This document shows, piece after piece, positions 27,301 to 42,300 of a DNA stretch of 64,000 bases (its first letter is position 1; each line of letters opens with the position of its first letter). The stretch is from Phoronis australis (lineage: Eukaryota; Phoronida; Phoronidae): contig NMRA01000158.1 in the NCBI GenBank assembly GCA_002633005.1, positions 372,229 to 436,228 on the forward strand, written 5' to 3'. The position numbers and the translations under genes are program-made. The notes under the pieces are model-generated. The model made no database searches. It had not been told where the DNA came from and saw nothing but the letters and a program-made list of their open reading frames with translations.

Positions 27301-30300
27301 CTCTCTCTTATCCAATCAGATTTAAAAGCGTTTGTGAATTGAATGAATTGATGTGGGTGGTGTTGGTAAAATTTGAATAAACTGCCGTGATAGCTTCAAC
27401 TTTGGTAGTTGTTTAACTGTATAACATAGACAGGAACAGTTACATCTCGCTGTGATAATTTTGTACAACATTTTTGTCTTCCAGTTTCTTCACCACAGCC
27501 ATTGCAGCAGCGATACCAAGCCAGGAACAGGACATCTACATCTTCAACATCCGCGATGATACGGATGTCGCGGAGAACATTCTCAATGTCAGTTTCTCTG
27601 TGCGCAAGGGGTCAGACCAGAATAGCCAGGATATATTTTACGACTCTCAGTTCCTGATGGAGAGAGTCTACCTGAACAGAATCACCATCAACAAGATTGC
27701 TACCATGCATGTAAGTACAACCTGTAGCCGTTATTGTAGTCTTTACTGGCTGATCAGTTTTGTGTGTGACTGCAGTGCGGTAGTGGTTACGCATGACTGA
27801 TGCCATGTCATTTGTGGCTACTTCATAGAGGCTGTTCCAGTGTTCACATGTCCTCCAGACAGAGGGCAGATCACGTGCCTGATCCACATTCTAAACATTT
27901 TTTTCACATGTGAACGCTCATCAAAACGTCTAGTCTGTTTTCTTGTCTGCCGACCCTAACTCAGAGCTTACCGTTCATGTGAATAGTAATTTGATTAAAT
28001 GGTCCGTTGTGATGCCTCGTTGCAATTGAATCTTACTATTGTTTTTCTGTAGTGTTTTATTGAGACAAGGAATTAGAAGGATCGTTGAAAAGATAAAAAC
28101 GGCGTATTGGTCTTAACTGGGCATAATCAGTTTTACGGCTGAAACGTATTCTTGGGAACATTGATGGATGGGATAGACTTTTTGAAGTTACTGGCTTTGA
28201 TCACGGCTATAAAAATAACGAAATTTGTTTTTGTGGTTCCATTACAAATCTCCAATTCTCACTGTTGCGTGACAGTCACTTGCTTAAATCAAGGCTGGTG
28301 AAGTACCCTCCCTGCCAGTGGTCAAGTTGGCTTCAGCTTAGGTAGTAGTGTTTGACTGTGACGCTGAGATTGTGAATTTTATTCTGCGTTTGGGCTGATC
28401 TCAAATAACCAATTACCTTGCTGGTAATGCCATTTAATTGATCATTGGCTCAAACACCAATCTAAATTGAATTTCAAACAAAGACAGTGTCATGTGAATA
28501 GTAATGATAATTACTTTGAATCTTTTGTATATCATCCTCAGTGGCCTTGAATTACATGCATGCAGAGTAAACTGAGTTTCAGTAATATGGTTTAAAGTTA
28601 GTGTTATTACTGTACTGTTATTGTTATTCTTATTGTTATTGTTATCGTGGTAGTCATGTTTAACGCTTGTTCTTGTCAGGTGTTGCCGTTTGATGACAAC
28701 CTATGTATCACAGAGATGTGCCTTAACTTCAAAGAGTGTCGTACAGCTCTTGAGTTCAAGGAAGCCTTACCATTCATCAACTCTAGTCATATGTTGTTCA
28801 GGTCTATCTACCCTGATGACCAATACAGATGTGTCTGTCCACAAGGATTCACTGGTCAGTTGACGTCACTCTAATTTGCCATAAGTTAAGAGGATATTGA
28901 TGGTATAAACCAATCCTCGTTCTATCACCTTGAGTAAAAGTAGGAGTCAGCTACAAACTCAATAGTCCCTATGTCAGGGGTGGCATGTTATGGTTTGTGG
29001 TGTGTGGTCTTTCCCACAGTTGCCCTGTAATTGGCTTAAAGCTAGAACATGCTTGCCCATTTGGTAGCCTTTGAAAAGTGTTTTCAAAATGTCCTTCAAA
29101 CTTTTGAGGGTATTATTTTGTCTCAGAGAATTGTATAATGTCCTTCAAATGTTTGAGGGTATTACTTTGTTTCAGAGAATCGTATAGATAAGTCGTTTTT
29201 AATAGTCCAAAACGGGGTTTGGTATCCTTTTATGGTTGTGTTAGACATAGAAAGATGCCCATATTTGGGTATTAACTTCACAACTTCTCTGGAGCAGCTG
29301 ATCAGGTTCATATTGAACTTCCATGTACGGTGTTTAATGCATTGTTTTCCAAAACTTTTCTAGGAATTGTTTTTAAAATGTTCCGCTTTTGCATGAGGTG
29401 CTGTTATACATAATACTTTTTGATTTTCGTGAAAAAAACTCGAAGTGAATGTGCTTTACACTGCCCTGTGTCACAGCACAGAATATACGTGTGTATGGCC
29501 TGTTATATTGAACAATGTTGTTACAGGCTTGAAGAAAAGAGTTATGTGACAGTGATGTGAATCTGTGCTGTACTAAACCGAGTCAGAGGGCAAACATGTT
29601 ATTATAATCGTGTTATTTGTTTGACAGGCTTGAAAAAAGAAGAACTATGTGATACTGAGGTGAATTTGTGCTACAGTAACCCTTGCCAGAACAACGGTAC
29701 ATGTTCCAGTAGGGAAGGAGGCTATACATGTATCTGTCCCAATGGTTTTGGAGGTAAGTAGCTGGGTCCTCGTATTCTTGCAAAGCTCACCATGGCTATG
29801 TTCCGTAGATCACGTGCTTGGCTTGTAAAGCATGGTGTTATCTCGCAAAAACTTGTGTACTGATGCGTTTTTTGCTAGTTTCTTGCATCCATGGAACTCG
29901 GCCAAGTTTTTCTCACAAGAGGAAATACAAACTTGACAGGAAAAACAATTCACACATTTTTTGTGAAATGCATGTTATTGTGGGACTTTGTAGATGACAA
30001 CTCCAGTGAAAAGTAAACCTGAGATTATGATCAAAAATACCCTCAGCAATATGGTTAGTAAATTATTAGTTTCCTATAAATATCATTTTGTCTCGTGTTT
30101 ACAGAAAGAAACCAAATTCTCCATGTCAAAATCCAAATGTGTTGGTCCGACAATTTAAGATTATATGAATATGTCAATCTCAATATGGCGTGGAAATATG
30201 TTGCGAGTTAAGATTGGTTGTGTAGAACACTGAGTATCGTCTATGTGATGAACACAACTACGAAGCATTCCGTTGTGTTAACATGCCCATAGAGAACTCT

Positions 30301-33300
30301 CTGATGAGTTTGTAAGTTAGATCACATCCAGCTCTGTCACGTGTTTTGAGTGTCAAAGGGGCATCGTATCGACAGTTACATTCATTGGTGGCTGTACAAC
30401 CATTTGAACTGCAAGTTTAGCAGTTATGGTTATACAGTCAGTTTCAAATTGAACTGTATTTTTGTAAAAATGAGGAGGTACTGTTCATCAATGGTAGAAT
30501 TTGTATTTAATTACATTTTCTTAGTAGTTTTTATTTCGTATTATTAAACAAATGACAATTATATGTTAATTGTAAACTTGATAATGTGCTGTTACGTCTC
30601 CTTAAATGTAAACACAAACTAGCTCTGCTTCCTGTTTTAATTGATCAAGAAGTAAATGGATTCACTCAAGAGCTTTTGAGATGAATATTTTGTCTTCATT
30701 TATCACGCGTAATTAATTCCATCACATCCGTTCGTGGTCGAGTACCCAAGGGAGTGATAAACTTGTGTGACTCACAAAAGGCAAACTGTTTGAGCTGTCT
30801 CTTTGTCTCGTGACAGGTTATTAGTTGCCAGTATTATGTAGACAGCACTGCAATGTTTCTCTAATGGACTTTAGTTTTTTATTTGTGTGTTGGGAAAGTT
30901 ATATTAAACAGAGAATAGTTTTGTAACCTGAATTAATAGTGCACCACTTTATCAGCCAGTATAATTCACTATTTGTTTTTTGTTCTTTTCATTGACGACC
31001 TCTATGATCTTCATTTCAAGATTAGTACATAGTACATCATTCCTGGACGGCAGTGTCAAGGAATTTTTTCACCATGTCGTTGACTCGTGTATTTGTTAAA
31101 TCCTGATGTGTATTCTCTTCTCAAAGTCGGCTGATTGAAGACCAACAAAAAGGGTGTCTATTGTTCTGGCAGGCATTTTCGCAGTTGTCTCCAAGTTGTT
31201 ATCAACAGTCTTATCAGAATCTGGTTAACTAGAACTTAAAAATTTCCATTTTTCTTGCGATACTAGAAGGGTCTAGGTCATGAGACTTCTAACAGAAGGG
31301 ATATACAATTAAGTACTGTGTCACTTTGCCTCACCAAGCTCTCCTTGTCACAAATGCTAGTCTCGTGCACAGTTCTTGATGAAGTCAATGTCTAGGCTGT
31401 AAATTACTGCATAAAATCTTTCAAGTTAGAGACCACTGTGAGTAAAACGTCTTCACGAGACAATGCATATAATTTGTACTCCCCGACCAGTTGTACTATT
31501 GCACAGAAATGCAAATACCGTACAATGTAGAAAGATTAGATGTGCCACTGGAAGATGTTGAAAGCCTTGAAATTAAAAAATATGTCCTCGGGTCCCAGTA
31601 GAGCTGGAGAGTTACAAGCTCTTCCGGCTGCCTCATGTGAGAGCTGAGGACTGAGAGCTCATCCTGAGGCGTGAAAACACCATCACATTATCACCAACTA
31701 GGATCCAGTTTGTTCAGTTGTTCACAACAAGGTGTGAATATCTGACCACAATTGAATGAACTTGTCCTTAGTTCGGAACAATGTTCACGCTTTGATGTGA
31801 CTAATGAGCTGACATCACAGCTCCTCGCTCTTGGTCCACTCTGGCCCTTGGGAATACATTGTAATGGCAGTGGTAAAAATACCAGGATGTAGAATGTGTT
31901 TTATATCCCAAGTGACAAACTCCCCTGTGTTCTGACTTCATTCCGTATCTTAGTTTCCCATTCGTAATAATTAATAGAAAATAAGCCTTGAGACACCCAT
32001 GGGCTGCTGTGTGAGTTAGTTTTCTGTTGATAGCTTTTATTTGTCTGATGATGTCTTGCACTGTAGTGCTTAGTATGTGTTATTCCTGCCTGGCCGGCAA
32101 CCATTCGGTGTCCACTACCACATCTCCGAAACCCCTTGATGGTTGTTCATAACATTTTGCAGACACGTTCCTTTTATGGATGGTCAATTTCTGGGACTAT
32201 TTTAATGCAAAATGAGAATGACTGCACTGGCCTGCTGAACTTGTCTGTTGACATGGTAACATGGTAACATAGTGACATGACTGTCACAACTAACGGGGTC
32301 AGCTCTCGTGGTCGCCAAACATAGTGCAGACTCTCATAATTTGGCTTACACACCCAATAATTACAATTCAGTGAATCACGAACTTGGCTCTCTGCATCTC
32401 TTTGAACTTGGAATTTTCCTCTTTTAAGGGTCGGATCTCCTCTTTTTTGGTTTCGATTTCCTCTGACTTGATTTCCAGTTTCCTCTTTTTTCGTCTCGTT
32501 ATTACAACGATTTTTGGCCTTTTTCATGCAAAGATGTTTATTTCAGTTGAATTTTACATCACAAAAATATTTCTATCACAACGATACATCACCTGGAAAA
32601 TTTTCCTCTTTCTTGTCATTGCCCTGCTCTCTGTATGCTGTTGGTGAATCGTGTACATGAGTCTGTATTTCTTAATTGTTTACTTGCAGGCAAACATTGT
32701 CAGTATGACATGAGCGCAGGAGGCCAGCGGTACAGTACATGTCCTAGTGACATCTGTAAACCTCCTTCCCAGTGTGTGACGCTCATCAAAGGTGGGCTGC
32801 GCTGTGAAGGCTGTCCTAAGGGGGCCCACTACAACGCGTTCTGTCAACTACGAACGCGCAACTTTACGGCTGGTGGATTTCTTATGTATCCATCTCTGAA
32901 ACGGCGTCACCGGTTCAAATTTGAAGTCAAGTAAGATTTTTGGTTGTTGTCCATTGTAGTTATTCACTTCCAGCACAAATTTGCCAATATGCTTGAAAAT
33001 GAGGTGTTGTTTCCAAAATACAATGGTACTGCATACTTGAAACACGCGCATTCAGGTTAAATTTGATGCCAAAACGAGTCATCGTGTCCTAAACATCTTT
33101 ACACAAGAGCAGTGCCACCAAAGTGTATATTAGGTAGTGAATACAATTCTGATTGTTCAGTTTGTTTATTGTAGTGGAACAGAAGGTTATACAATGGGGC
33201 TAGTACTTATGCTTGCTTATGTACTGTTTGAATGTAATGTTTTAAAGAATGAATTTTTATCCACCTTATTTTTTTAGATTTGCTACTCGTCACAGAAATG

Positions 33301-36300
33301 GTCTGCTGTTTTACAACGGTCGCTATAACAACGAAAATGATTTTGTTGCTTTGGAGCTGGTGGATGGCGATATTCGTTTCTCGTACAACCTTGGCTCCGC
33401 CAATACAACATACGTGACCCTGCCGGTGAAACATGGTGTTAATGACGGTCAGTGGCAGCACGTGACTGTCCACTATTACAATAGGGTGAGTCTATAGTAT
33501 GAAATTGACTGTGTAATGGCTATCTCTTGGTGGACATTGTAAATGTTAAAATCTTCATCTCATTTACTGTTGATGATATCTGTGATCAGTTTTATGAAAG
33601 TGACTTATGACATAGGACAGAAATTTGGCCTTACGGACCACATAACTATTTATGAAATGTAATTAAATCTCACATGAGCAAAAGAGCAAAGTCTCTGAGA
33701 ATATACCTGTAACTTCTAATTACTGAGAGAAATTATGTGAATTATTTCTATAATGCGCTCATATTTATTTTGCTAAACCCTTATTCAGCAATTGTAAGTG
33801 GGACTGTAAGACCAAATTTCTGTCTTAAATCTTAAGATACTTCTCATGAAATAGACCCATGTTTTAGAAGACAACAGGGCAGAATCTTATTGGAGGTGGG
33901 CTTGAATGATGACAGGGTTTAGTGTACAGTTCCATATTTTAGTCACGTCCCTTCTTATGTCAATCCTAGAAAAGTGTCCAAACTTTTGAATGTCATATCT
34001 GAAAAATGGCTGATATGATGTGTATGAAATTTTTTATTTATGTGTGAGGGCTGCCAATATGATTGATGAGCTAAGACTNGCATCAAGAATTAAAGATTAG
34101 GATGACATAAAAATGTAAAAAACAGTCAAAATTTTTTTTTTTGTGTATCCACCTACCTTAAGATACTTCTCATGAAATAGACCCATGTTTTAGAAGACAA
34201 CAGGGCAGAATCTTATTGGAGGTGGGCTTGAATGATGACAGGGTTTAGTGTACAGTTCCATATTTTAGTCACGTCCCTTCTTATGTCAATCCTAGAAAAG
34301 TGTCCAAACTTTTGAATGTCATATCTGAAAAATGGCTGATATGATGTGTATGAAATTTTTTATTTATGTGTGAGGGCTGCCAATATGATTGATGAGCTAA
34401 GACTGCTTCTGTGTGTATATGCATAGAGTTGATGCCACTTAGGATTTTGTAGTGTATCAATTCTATGTAAGCAATAATTTTAGACCCAGTTTTCACAGTC
34501 TCAGGTTGGCTTCAGCTTTCAATAAGAGTTTCAAAGTGAAACATTTATTTTGGTGCTTTGAATTCATGTTGAATACAAAACATAAATAACGATGTTGTTC
34601 AAATGAAATGTGTTATTCTTCTCGTCGAAGCCGCATTTCTGTTGTTATTGCTGCTCACTTCTGATAGATAAATAGCGACAGTAACAGCAGCAGAAACTTG
34701 GCTTTGATGAGAAGAACAACGAATTTCATTTGATCAACATCAATGTTGCTGTCTGTTGTATTTCTCCAACACGTGACTGTTTACATTTTCAGACTGCAAC
34801 AATTGCCCTTGGTGAAGATTGTGACATTGAGATCGCTCTTCGCTACGGCAGACAGAGTACGTCGTACCCCTGTGCTGTGCAAGGGTATACCAAATTGCCA
34901 GACAAGTATGTTGACTCACATCCTATTCAAGTTTTTATTTACTGAAGATTTCTACTTGGAGAAATTGTGTGAAATTTAACAATTGTAGCCCTTGAATCAT
35001 GTGGCGGTACTTTCACGAAAATAAGCACTTGAACTAAACTGTGGGGTATTCACTTCTGATTAAATTTTCTTGTCTGTACTTTTGGCCTTTGCATTGTTTT
35101 TTATCAATTAGTTTGATAACATTTACCTAGTTCCTATTCACATTGGAACCTCTTTCAAATAACCTGTACAATTAATTTGAAGTAGCCATAAAAAATATCA
35201 GTGTGTGTGAAAGAACATCATGACACGTCACTCACTTGACCTTATTGTTCTTCTTTCCAAGGTGCCGACAGTCATTTGTGTCTTGTCCACGATTCCTGGA
35301 CCTGACAGGCCCCCTCCACTTGGGGGGTCTGCCTGACGTGTCACGTGTAGACAAGCGCATTAACAGCTATGACTTTGACGGCTGTCTTACCGACATCTAC
35401 ATTGATGACGAGTTCCTGGACTTGAACGCTTACGCGTACAAGACTCCTACGGGCACAATGGAGGGATGTTCTCAGAAGAACAAACACTGTACAGCAACCA
35501 AATGTACTCGGCAGGGTACCTGTGTGGAAGGCTGGGGACAGTACTTCTGTCTGTGTCGGCCTGGACATGGGGGCAAAGACTGCAGTTCGAGTGAGTAGAC
35601 ATGTTGACATGGGACATCTCCAGTTGTCACATTGAATACTTGGTCACCAGTCAAGATATGATACTCCATAGTTATCATCATGTATTACGTAACGTGACTT
35701 GTTCACGCACTAAAATCAACAAGCATTGACAAATGTTGCTGGCAAAAATGTTGGAATTCAAGACGACAGTTACAAATATCTCGTTAGAAATTGTAAATAT
35801 TAGAGCTATTGGGTTACATTACTGAGCAATGGTATCTACTAGGTTGTTCAGGCTTGTAATAGAATGTTTGTGAGGTGCTTTGTGACCAGACGTAGCCTGT
35901 GTAATGTCGCGCGTGTCTTGCAGATATTGATAATCCCGTGCGCCTGACAGGCAATGGCTACATTGTGTATAGAAGCGTGCGGTCAGTTCAGCTACCTTGG
36001 TTCAATGGAATAGCCTTCCGTACAGTGCAGGCGGATGGTCATTTGATGAGGATCTCTGTTGGGAGTGACCGTGTTGACATCAAGGTACATGATGGAATAA
36101 TTGCTGTTTTTTAACGTCGGGCATGCCCTGCACAAAGTCAGCTGTTTCTCTTTGCATGAAGAATAAACATTTAAATGTTCCATTATTCCTTTTGGCTTTG
36201 AAGAGACTACCATGTTGATTGTAGAGAAGTGAAACCATTAGTTGTGGTTTAATTTTAATTTTAAACAAAAGGCGTCAGCATGAACAGAAAGTGTGTTTCT

Positions 36301-39300
36301 GTTAATTTTCTAACTGTAGAAGTTGTAACTTTTGAAGCTCCCATGATTCTCATTCAAGGAGCCTGCCTCTTCCAAGCCATTTTGTGGGCAAGTTCAGTGG
36401 CTTCTCAGTTCTTTCCAAACCCAGAACAATGTTCTAAGGAAGGAACAGGCTGGTCGGTGTATTAGCCATTCCTGGGAATACAGCATCGCTCTCTTGCCAT
36501 GCTGATCAACATTATGTATTAAAGCAAAAATTAGTTTGTCATTCTGATACCAATAAAGCTGTTCCGTTGCACAGTGAGTTTAAATGTGATTGTAGTGTGA
36601 CACTCTGCTTTTCACATCGTGCGCAAGAGACAAGAGTTGCACCTGGGAGGTGGGATTTTAAATTAAACCAAGCAGATTGCCACTTAAAGATGGGGAATCA
36701 GTAAATGGTAGTTACACTCGTGCACAAATGACAATATTCCACACTGTGTGATCTCTCCTTTGTGGCAAAATTCATATACCAGCCTTACTTAGTACTGTCC
36801 TGATGAAGACTTCCATCTGTGTGTTTGTGGCCACTCATGTTTGTACCTACATGTCACTGCTGCAGATTGTAGACGGCTTGATCAATTACGTGTACAAGAG
36901 ACAGACCTTGGTCTTGGACGTGACTCGGGTGAATGATGGCAGATGGCACTACTTTGAGTCCCGATGGCTGTCCAGCAGTGAACTACAGATGATTCTAGAT
37001 TATGGCCAAATCAAGGTGGGCTACTGTCTTGGGAGTTATACATAACGTCTGCGTTCAACTACTCATTGGTTTTGAAATTCGAAGAATGCTGGGGCAACTG
37101 TCTCCATTTACTAATTTGTGTACACATTACATATTGTAATTAGTCACGGAAGCCCAGAAATATTTGACTTAAACGTACGATTTAAAGAAACTAATTCACT
37201 CAAAATACCATCTAGACGTCAAATAAAGGAAACTGAACAAAAGTGTAAAGTCAATAAGTGCATGTTGCAAGTGTTGTTTCAGAACTTCAAATGTATCTTG
37301 TCACTTGCAAAATAAATTTTCAAACTTAACAAACTTTAGTGCATGTGTCTTTGAAGCTTGTAAGAATCTTCAGATTAGTTCTGTAATGAAGTTGTAGGCA
37401 AATATTAATGCAATGTTCAAAATAATGTGTTCATTTAGAATACTTTTGATCTAACCTGAGGTATGATGCATGCATGTACGGTTGTCTGTTGTAGAAATCA
37501 TACTCTATATCAGGCTCTATTGCTGGGGCATCCGTGTCCACTGTACAGGTTGGCGGGTATTTAACTAACACTCAAGTTACCAATGGTTTCAAAGGCTGTT
37601 TGAAGGTAAGTTGCGTGCACTGTCTTATATTAGACTACCTTCAACTGTGTTTCAGTAGTGGATTGATTTTTTGTCATTTTTTGACCTTATTGTGTCTGTA
37701 AACGGTCAAATTTTCCTGATTGGTGAAATTTAATTGTGGTAGTATTTATTTTCTCTTGCATATGAGCATTGCCTCATCATTTTCTGTGTAAAAGCGCTCA
37801 ACATCAACAGATCGTGTTGTAGTTAATACTGTGCCGGCTGTGCTTAGGTCTCATGATCACCATGTAACGATCCATGCTTCCTGAGACTGTGCTTAGGTCT
37901 CATGATCACCATGTAACGATCCATGCTCCCTGAGACTGTGCTTAGATCTCGCAATAACCATGCAACAATCTATCTCTCCAGGATGTGCGCGTGGCTCGAT
38001 CTTTGACTGGCGGCAGCAAAATAAATGATTATACTTGCACCACCACTGATCCTTGTGACGCTAACCGTTGCCCTAGCAACAGTGACTGCATGCCGGCCTG
38101 GGGTACAGATAAGGGTTACACCTGTAAATGTCATCAAGGTAAGAGAAACTGACGTCGTTCACGGAAAATGGCTTCCCATGTCTTTTAAAGAGTAACACCG
38201 TATTGCTGTGCCTTTTGGCCCACGGGCCAATACCTGAAATAACACCATTTTGGTGGCCTACTTTTTCCAAGTGGGTGGCCTATTGACGCATGCACCTAAG
38301 TTTTGCATGTACAGCCAGGCGCATCAGTGTTGAGCACCGCTGTGCCTCCTAATAGCAATTTCTTTTGGTTTGCCACTGTGTCTTTGAAGTTCCTAGTCGT
38401 ATTAAGAAAAATGTGGTAAATAGTTGTGTATTACCTTATTGCTGCTTCTTTCAGACCCATGGCCCTATATCCGGAACAATGCCTTTTTTCATGGCCTTTT
38501 TTAACCAAGTGGCTTACACATTGCTACATGCTCCCTAACTTTTGCATGTAAGCACATTTCTGCGCAGGTGTCCATGGCGTAACAATACTGTATACATTTC
38601 CTGTGCAGTGTTTATAAATCCTTAAAGCTGGAGCAGTGCATTGAGTGATCTGAAGTCTTATGGTCACTTCCAAACTTTCCTCTACAATGTGCTCTCATAC
38701 AATTGTGCTTGGTTGCAAAGTATACTATTGCATCAAAATGTAAGCAGTGTTGTTTTTCTTTCATAGGCTCATTCACACATTCACCCTAGGGAAACCAGAA
38801 AATTTAATATCTTAATCACGAAACATAAAGATCCTTATGCCAGTGTTGCAGTCATCTGTTTCCTCCTCTTGTACAGGTTACCATGGCAACAACTGTGCCA
38901 GCATTTGTCGTAACTTCAACCCTTGTAAGGCGGGTTCAACATGTGTCAGCAGTCCTTCAACATCACACGGCTACAAGTGTCAGTGTCCGTCAAACACATT
39001 TGGCCAGTACTGTGAGAGGAAACGACAGGCGTGTGCTGCCTCCTGGTGGGGCTACCCTATCTGTGGGCCATGTCTGTGCGATGGAAGCAAAGGGTTCAAC
39101 AGTACGTGTCACAAGGATAACGGACTGTGCAGTTGTAAGGTAAGTTGATGGCATTGTTGTAACTTAGATTGTTTTTGGTTTTCTGTATTGCCTAGCAGTT
39201 CTTTGTCCACCATTCATTGAACATAATTTCATATTTGGACTGGCAAAGCTGCTTCGGTGTGAGATTCTTCAGGTTTGGAAAACGTCCGGTGAAATTTACC

Positions 39301-42300
39301 ATCTCTGTTGATAGTGCTCTCTTCAGTTGTTCAGTGTTTGATGAGAAATGTTTGGTACTAAGTCTTGCTGACATTGAAATGAATCTTTTTTCACTTAAAG
39401 TGCCATGTGTTTTCTGAATTAGAAATACTCTTAGTGGATTTTTTTTGCATTGTTAATAAAACAGTTCAGTAAGCACAGTTATAGATTTATTTTTGTATTC
39501 ATAGACTTATTTTTGTATTCGTGTTGTTAATAATGAAGTTAGCTGCATGTGATCTCCCCATGAAACGAGTACAATTATGTTAAAGTACTAATCACTATTT
39601 TATTTTTGAAGACTGATATAATTATTCTTTTGTGACTTGAACTGCGTCAAATTGCTTAGGGTATAAAATAGCACTTAATCATTTGTGTCTACTTGTTATA
39701 TTATCAGTCGGACCACTACAAGCCCACAGGAAGTACCCGATGTTACCCATGTAACTGTTACCTGATTGGTTCATACAACAACACGTGTAATCAGGAGACT
39801 GGCCAGTGCTATTGTAGGTCAGGGGTCATTGGCAAGACTTGTGCCTCGTGTGCATCAGAGTTTGCTGAGGTGACACTGAAGGGTTGTAAAGGTATTGGCA
39901 GTTTGTTTTTGAATGCTTAATTTGCTTAAACAGTGATTTTGTTTTGATTTGTCACATTTTAATGGCATCAGATGACGAAAAATTCTAGTTGTTTTTTCTC
40001 TTGGATGTGAGAATTATTTATGTCACGGAGTTCATAGACTTTGGCTTGTATCACTCCTTCTAATCAGAATGCAGCTTTATTCAGTTGAAAATTGGAACAA
40101 TATAACATGCCACATTTTGGAACCAGTTGATGCCTGTTATTTGGTGAAGTAAACTGGTTCTCAAAATGTGGGCACATTACATCAAACTATTTACAGAAAA
40201 TTTAATCCATAAAAAGCTGAATTTTTCTCTTCTCCGTTAATGAGTTCTGCTAATGCGCTGATATCAAGTGTTAAACTATGTGTCGTCCTTTCAGTACAAT
40301 ATCAAGCATGTCCAGCGAGGTTTGAGAACAACATTGAGTGGCTGAGAACACCATTTAGAACATTACGGATAGCCAAGTGCCCGGCTGGTTCCTTCGGTGA
40401 CGTGTCTCGCTACTGTAACAAAACAGTAGGCTGGTTACCTCCCGATCTCAAAAACTGCACCTCAAACGCCTTTCTTAACCTGAAGGCAAAACGAGAGCAG
40501 ATTGAATTGGGTTTGGCGGTGAACACATTCGAGGCAAAGAATATCATTAAAGCTTTGAACAATGCTACGGCGTCTACCCCGAACCTGTATATTAATGATG
40601 TGGAGATAGCGTCGTACCTACTGTTGAAAGTGTTGCATTATGAAAGTAACCAGACGGGGCTGAACTTAACGCATATACAGGACAGACAGTTCATGCAGGT
40701 ACAGTGTTGGGCTGTGATTCAACAGTTTGTCGTTGAAAACACAACTGGACTTTTTTGTTTAACAGCTTAATGCAGACTTGCTTGTAGTGCCCAACAAAAC
40801 GTCCAGTCATATTTTCAATGAAGTTTGTGCTATTGAAAGGCTGCTACCAAACTATGCAGTTTGTCTTACTTCGTTAATGGAACTTTTGAAAAAATATTTT
40901 TTTGTTGTTTTTTACAAAGTAGTGGAGATTGTTCTTTGTTTTCACAAATTGTAAAGTATGCGAGCTGCAATTTTAAAATGAAACAGGCGAGAATCAAGAT
41001 TATATTGAAGTGTGCGACGCTGGTGTATACTCAAGATTCAAAATAGTTTTGTCTTGTGATCGGTAGCCATTAATGGTGTCTACAGTAAATGTACATACTG
41101 ATGTGTTGTTGGTTGTAATGTTACAAGTCATCAAAACAGGCGTTGAGAGACGTCCACTTTGGTATAACAGATTTATTAACATGTGCTTCATGTTAAATCA
41201 TTCCACCTCAATGGTCAACAGAGTATTATGTGTGACTTGTTGTAGTTGTACACATCAATCATCATGTTGTCACTCATACAGTCATGTATCATGTAACTCC
41301 CACCTGTATGTGTCACAAGCCATATGCTGTACTGTGCTGTCAGTCTCTTTAAAATTAGCATCGTTCGCATTTTAATGTTCACATATTAGCAATATGGTGC
41401 TATTTTTGGGACTGGGTTAAAGTTCGGGCACACAGCATGTGATGGGTGCACAACATAAGAGTTGAAGGTCTTCCTGATCCCCACCACTTTGATAAGTTCT
41501 TGTTTTGATTTATGAAATATTGAATACTTATTTTCTTTTAATACCAAAAGTGTACATATTTTGTTGACTAATTATCCCCCATTACTTTGTTCAATGTTCT
41601 GTGCTGATGCCAGTCTCCACATTTTACTTGAAAGTCGCACATTTTTCAATCGTGGGCACCTTCAGCACAAGAATTTGTGAAACAAATGTAAAATTTTGGT
41701 TTGTCTGGCCTAAACGGTGTGCCAGACAATGTACTCGTGTTTAACAGCCAACACCGACGCTCTATATTGTGCTTATCTGTGCAGAATCTGCTCAACTCTG
41801 CTAGCCGCCTTTTGGACCCCAGGAACAAGAAACACTGGGAGACGCTGCTCTCGCGCAAAGACACGCAGACAGTGGAACTTCTCCAACAGATGGAGCTGTA
41901 CCTGGGCAATCTTGTCCACAACATGGCCACTGTCCTGTCGACAGCCATCATGAACCCTCTCAACCTGATCACAGAGAACATTGGTAGGTGAACATTTCTA
42001 GAATATGTTTTTGTACACGACTTGTATAATATGCTTGGGTATTGCATCCACTTTAGATGGCTGAGTGTTAGTATCCGCCACCTGATTTGAGTAACTGTGT
42101 TAAAATCCCAGTATACCACCCTGTCGGACCTTTGACCCAGGTCTCCAGTTCTCTAGTTTTTGTTTTAATGTTATATGACATCGTGTTTTGTCTCTTTTTC
42201 TGCTTACAAAGTTTTTGGGTGGAGCAAAACAACCTTTTGAAAATATCAAAATTGTTGACTTTTCATGTTTGTCCACTATTCAGTGTGCTAAAGGACCTCT

